This document shows, piece by piece, positions 12,371 through 15,100 of a stretch of 15,100 nt of DNA. The stretch covers positions 1 to 15,100 of the forward strand of contig CANQUY010000031.1 of the NCBI GenBank assembly GCA_947627125.1, in the 5' to 3' direction. Source of the stretch: an uncultured Clostridia bacterium. Lineage in GTDB: Bacteria; Bacillota; Clostridia; Christensenellales; Borkfalkiaceae. Numbering within the stretch: position 1 is the first letter of the stretch; the number at the start of each line of letters is the position of its first letter. The notes under the pieces were generated by a model. That model did not search any database. It was not told the DNA's origin and was given only the letters and a program-made list of their open reading frames with translations. Position numbers and translations under genes: made by a program.

Positions 12371-13024
12371 TTACGCGTTTTCAGCCGTAAGCGTCACCGT
12401 GAGCGCGCCCCCCTCTTGGCCCATCTTATACTGCGAATTGTCGAAGGTGAATCCTTCGATTTTTTGTTCGATATGGACCTCATAGCTGCCCGCAGGAAGC
12501 TCGAACGCGGCCACGCCGTTTTCATCCGTCACGGCAAAATTGCACACATACGTCGGCCCGCCGCAGAGCTGCACGCTCACCCCCTCGACAGGCGTCCCGT
12601 CTGGCTTCTGCACAGTCACATTGTAGGCGATCTTCTCCTGCCCGACATATTGTTGGGAAACAGGCACAATGTTGATGGTGACGCTCGGCTTTTCTGCCGT
12701 CACCGTGGCGATACTGTACACATACTCGGTCAGCGTCCCCTCAAAGCCCTTCTTTTCGGCAAGCATGACGGTGTAGCTGCCCTTTTCGAGCGTGAACGTG
12801 AGGGTGCCGCCGTCCATCGAGGCTCCCTTTTCCGCCGCCAGCGACCCGTCCTCTTTCTTTATTTGGACGATAAGACCGCCATAGATGGGATCTTCACAGG
12901 TCAGCGTGACGCTGTAATCGACCGTTCCGCCATCCCCATCGCCGCACGCGGAGAACGCCAGTGCGCCGCACACAAGACACAGAGAGAACACGAGCGCGAG
13001 AATTCTATATACCCGATGCTTCAT
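12371..13024 (-). CDS. Surface lipoprotein with two beta-sandwich (carboxypeptidase-regulatory/CNA-B-like) domains
   Basis: A 217-residue exported protein. The start ATG at 13022-13024 (MKHRVYRI) has GGAGGA about 8 bases upstream; it is preferred over an upstream ATG because it gives a normal signal peptide: basic start, hydrophobic core LALVFSLCLVCGALA, then lipobox FSAC with Cys27. The phenylalanine at -3 is uncommon but tolerated. After Cys27 comes a GDGDGG linker, then two domains of about 80-90 residues. The second, from about residue 130, shows the pattern ...PDGTPVEGVSVQL... DENGVAAFELPAGSYEV, typical of carboxypeptidase-regulatory or CNA-B-like folds, which often act as stalks. No catalytic motif is seen. 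It stands alone on the minus strand with its own promoter. Exact role unknown. Confidence 0.85.
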   Translation of the reverse strand: MKHRVYRILALVFSLCLVCGALAFSACGDGDGGTVDYSVTLTCEDPIYGGLIVQIKKEDGSLAAEKGASMDGGTLTFTLEKGSYTVMLAEKKGFEGTLTEYVYSIATVTAEKPSVTINIVPVSQQYVGQEKIAYNVTVQKPDGTPVEGVSVQLCGGPTYVCNFAVTDENGVAAFELPAGSYEVHIEQKIEGFTFDNSQYKMGQEGGALTVTLTAENA

Positions 13025-13053
13025 AACATTTTCCTCCGACCTCATTTTTCCCA

Positions 13054-13083
13054 ATTATAGCACAGAACCCGACCGATGCACAA
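13054..13083 (-). promoter_or_regulatory. Promoter of the lipoprotein gene
   Basis: Read leftward: weak TTGTGC (13078-13083), 18-base spacer, TATAAT (13054-13059) preceded by TGTGC, an extended -10 (TGn). Confidence 0.7.
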
Positions 13084-13492
13084 GTAATTTCTCCCCTCTA
13101 TTTTGATTCTTTGCATAGATCACCGCTTCGTATCATGTATCATGATTTTTCATTGTATTTAAAAATTTCATTTAATGATATCCCTTACACCTTTTATTAG
13201 CAAGATTGTATGAAAGATTTTTTTCCTTCCCACAAACTGTGTTATCTCATAATTCGCTACTAATAATTACTTTTATGCTCCTGCTTTCCAACAAGCCTTG
13301 CCTTTTTTCTAAGATTTTATTGAAAGTATCTCTGTTTCATGATAGCATTTCAAGGCAGGAATGTCAAGAGCGAAAAGTCAAGGAATGGCGAAAAATAAAT
13401 TTAGGGAACCGTCGATAAGGGTCCTTTTTATGGCTCCATACAACGGGATCTCCACAAAAATAAAAAATTTTTCGGAAAGTGGGCAAAAACGC
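13084..13492. other. AT-rich gene-free stretch upstream of the tRNA
   Basis: About 400 bases, visibly richer in A and T than the neighbouring genes, with no supported gene. Three TCAAG words occur exactly 14 bases apart at 13350, 13364 and 13378. A GTATCATGTATCATGAT repeat lies near 13131-13145. The different composition could mark old horizontally acquired DNA, but nothing identifies it. Confidence 0.5.
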
Positions 13493-13521
13493 TTGATAAA
13501 TCCGAACGCATTTGATACAAT
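13493..13521 (+). promoter_or_regulatory. Promoter of tRNA-Gln
   Basis: TTGATA (13493-13498), 17-base spacer, TACAAT (13516-13521), ending 12 bases before the mature tRNA. Confidence 0.8.
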
Positions 13522-13533
13522 ATAAGAGCACAT

Positions 13534-13608
13534 TGGGGTGTCGCCAAGCGGTAAGGCAACGGACTCTGACTCCGTCATTCGTTGGTTCGAATCCAGCTAC
13601 CCCAGCCA
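13534..13608 (+). tRNA. tRNA-Gln (anticodon CTG)
   Basis: Complete cloverleaf: acceptor TGGGGTG with TACCCCA, D-arm GCC/GGC, anticodon stem ACGGA/TCCGT around loop CTCTGAC with anticodon CTG at 13566-13568 (reads CAG), T-arm GTTGG/CCAGC with loop TTCGAAT, discriminator G at 13605 and encoded CCA at 13606-13608. An integrase gene begins 130 bases downstream and points toward the tRNA, the usual layout when a mobile element uses the tRNA 3' end as attachment site. No second copy of the tRNA 3' end is visible in the window. Confidence 0.97.
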
Positions 13609-13611
13609 TTT

Positions 13612-13665
13612 ATGCACGATTTTAGCGTATAAAACGCCAAAACCGTGCATATTTTTATATTTTTC
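13612..13665 (+). terminator. Terminator after tRNA-Gln
   Basis: 17-base arms at 13612-13628 and 13634-13650 pair with 2 mismatches (A-C on the + strand RNA, G-U on the minus strand RNA), 5-base loop, then ATTTTTATATTTTTC. The arms could alternatively be a recombinase-binding inverted repeat. Confidence 0.7.
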
Positions 13666-13682
13666 TCCTTCAACTTTTTGCG

Positions 13683-13716
13683 ATTGGGGAGTAATTGGGG
13701 AGTAGATTGGGGAGTA
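13683..13716. repeat. Three 11-bp direct repeats, probable recombinase arm sites
   Basis: ATTGGGGAGTA at 13683-13693, 13694-13704 and 13706-13716, exact copies 11 and 12 bases apart, between the integrase stop and the tRNA. Spacing near one helical turn places them on one face of the helix. Similar short G-rich repeats flank integrases of other Bacillota elements; arm-type binding is inference. Confidence 0.75.
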
Positions 13717-13736
13717 AATCGCCCTGTTGTCGGTCG

Positions 13737-15037
13737 TTAAAGGTCGTAATTGACCTTCGCGGCTTCTTTTAGCTGGTACTCTTTTGAAAAATCGGTGTAA
13801 CCTCTGTCCACACGGGAAGCAACGACGTCCTTATCCGCCGAATGACCGTCCCACAGCATCACGAGTTCGGGGTTTACCCCACACTCTTTCGCCCTCGTCA
13901 CATAGGTATAGCGCAGTTCGTGCGGGTGGTGGTTGGGCAAGAGCCGTTTGAGCGCGGAAGCAATCGTCCGTTGGTTGGTATTCCTCGCCTTCTCGAAGTC
14001 GATGAACGGCAGGTTCTTCTTCACCATCGGCGTGAACGGCGCATACCGATAGGCGACGTTCCGACCCAGCCGTTCCTTGCTCGATTGGATTTGAAGCCAA
14101 TCTTCATCGACGACCTTCATCGTCGCAAGCTCGGAATACCGCATCCCGAAGTAGAGAAGGCACAAGATCGCGCTTGAAGCCTCTTGATCGCCGTTCTCGC
14201 GGCAATACCGCACCAGCTTTGCCTCTTCCTCTTTGGAAAGCGCAGAGCCTTTCTTGGAGAAATGCTTGGGCAATACGACCTTTGTCATCGGGGATGAGAT
14301 CCCGAAGTCGTCTGCCGCAACGTCGAAGATACATTTGAGCAGAAGCGCGAGTTTGTCCGCCGTGCGCTCCTTCCCCTCGTCCAGATAGGAGTAGAGGAAT
14401 TTTTGAAGACCCTGTTGAGTTCCGCGAGTTTCTTTTCCCCGAACGCGGGGACAAGATCATGCTCGCAAAGGCGCACATATTCTTTGAACGTCGAGGGCTT
14501 GACCGTCTTTTCCTTGACCGAGAGCCACTCTTTGACGTAATCTTTGAACAGCACACCGCCCGCGGGGCGAAAGCTGTGCGCTTCCTCGTGAATTTCTTCG
14601 GGTTGCGCCGATTTGTTCATGGCGAAAAGGAATTTCTTTTTGAGCTGATCGAAGTTTTTCGCCGATACTTCGATGTGAATGTCTTTTCTGCGCAGACGGG
14701 CTTCATATACGTCGTCCGTGCGCAGACGGTAAGGGACGATCACGTCCCCGCAAGCAAAAACTTTCCGATACTTTTCGGGCATACTTTTGATCTCCTTTTT
14801 CGTAAAAGTAAGCCCTTTTTCAGCCGTGCCGTAGGCTTTGACCTGCGGCACTTTCTCTCTCTTTCTCCTGCGGATCTCTCCGCTTGCCTCGGCGGATCTG
14901 AGCGATCCCAAAATCTCTTTGGAAAAGGCTTGCGACGCAAGATTTAAGACGCTTGCAACCGCCGCTTCCCGTTCGTTTTCGCCGATGTCCGCCGTGTGGA
15001 TTGCCTTAAAAATGTTTCTGATTTCTGTCTGATTCAA
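13737..15037 (-). pseudogene. Tyrosine recombinase (integrase), interrupted by one frameshift
   Basis: Two overlapping frames together make a protein of about 430 residues, the size of Tn916-type integrases. The first (from 15037) holds an arm-DNA-binding-like region and the core-binding SAM-like domain FKDYVKEWLSV...PSTFKEYVRLCEHDLVPAFGEKKLAEL. In that frame the sequence then turns to nonsense and stops at 14285. The second, shifted by one base around 14395-14411, continues sensibly with FLYSYLDEGKERTADKLALL and carries the catalytic set: Arg in FGMRYSEL, HELR, GHS, and the nucleophile Tyr in DRGYTDF. The first base lost is about where CTTCAAAAATTCC occurs. A mutation, assembly error or programmed -1 slip could explain it. 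Start is a TTG at 15035-15037 with AAGGAG only 2 bases away, so the true start is uncertain. Faces tRNA-Gln. Confidence 0.85.
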
Positions 15038-15100
15038 TTCTCCTTATTTTTGTATTTGTGTTGGTTACTATGTTCTCTCGCCAAAGGATACAATGTTCTC

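Larger units (their letters stand above)
13609..15100. mobile_element. Left end of an integrative element inserted at tRNA-Gln (continues past the window)
   Basis: Begins just after the tRNA and contains a terminator-like hairpin, three 11-bp repeats and a tyrosine recombinase gene oriented toward the tRNA. The other end and any cargo are outside the window. Whether it is still mobile is doubtful because the recombinase is frameshifted. Confidence 0.7.

Noticed and set aside
13364..13609. 81-residue leftward frame starting MAGVAGFEPTNDG
   Set aside because: It is the antisense translation of the tRNA-Gln, a well-known false gene in annotations.
14395..14411. Programmed -1 frameshift site
   Set aside because: The heptamer C-AAA-AAT lacks the first matching A needed for tandem slippage and no stimulatory hairpin was evident; kept only as a lesser possibility.

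Overview
The window (about 55% G+C by eye) looks like chromosomal DNA of a Gram-positive, low-GC-lineage bacterium (Bacillota, Clostridia-like). The grounds are consistent TTGACA/TATAAT-type promoters with 17-base spacers, strong AGGAGG-type ribosome sites, a zinc-type L31, the rpmE / DUF1385 / prmC / prfA order and a lipoprotein with a Gram-positive-style lipobox. The exact lineage cannot be fixed from the sequence alone.

Layout. Positions 1-5776 read leftward: the start of threonine synthase (thrC, cut by the window edge), a small P-loop ATPase, a class I aminotransferase, an AT-flanked GC-rich intergenic repeat, then the translation block prfA, a DUF1385-PrmC fusion, and rpmE. From about 5830 transcription turns rightward: a zinc-less MDR dehydrogenase, then a compact cardiolipin synthase / Cof-type HAD phosphatase / YfcE-type phosphodiesterase operon ending at 9723. 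Positions 9724-10530 are rich in short dispersed intergenic repeats. Positions 10569-11297 hold two tandem paralogous genes for small membrane proteins, each with its own near-identical promoter and its own terminator. radC and a surface lipoprotein follow leftward. A CUG tRNA-Gln at 13534-13608 is the probable insertion site of an integrative element whose tyrosine recombinase gene, broken by a frameshift, runs leftward from 15037 to 13737. The rest of that element lies beyond the right edge.

The most interesting locus is 9885-10228. A consensus promoter drives a short mRNA with a structured leader and a near-perfect ribosome site, encoding a 35-residue peptide with an uninterrupted heptad pattern that is not in an ordinary gene list. 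A second consensus promoter faces it from the other side and would make a roughly 94-nt antisense RNA. Both transcripts end at one bidirectional terminator, so their 3' ends are complementary over about 40 bases. This is the layout of type I toxin-antitoxin (Fst/par-like) loci, but the peptide does not look like the usual single-span hydrophobic toxins. The two RNAs also start with similar 5' sequences, and the locus sits between two copies of a roughly 40-bp repeat.

Functional links: PrmC methylates the GGQ glutamine of the release factor encoded 1 base downstream of it. The cardiolipin synthase operon joins membrane lipid synthesis with two metal-dependent hydrolases. Promoters, terminators and functions are read from sequence by eye; no database search or folding program was run.
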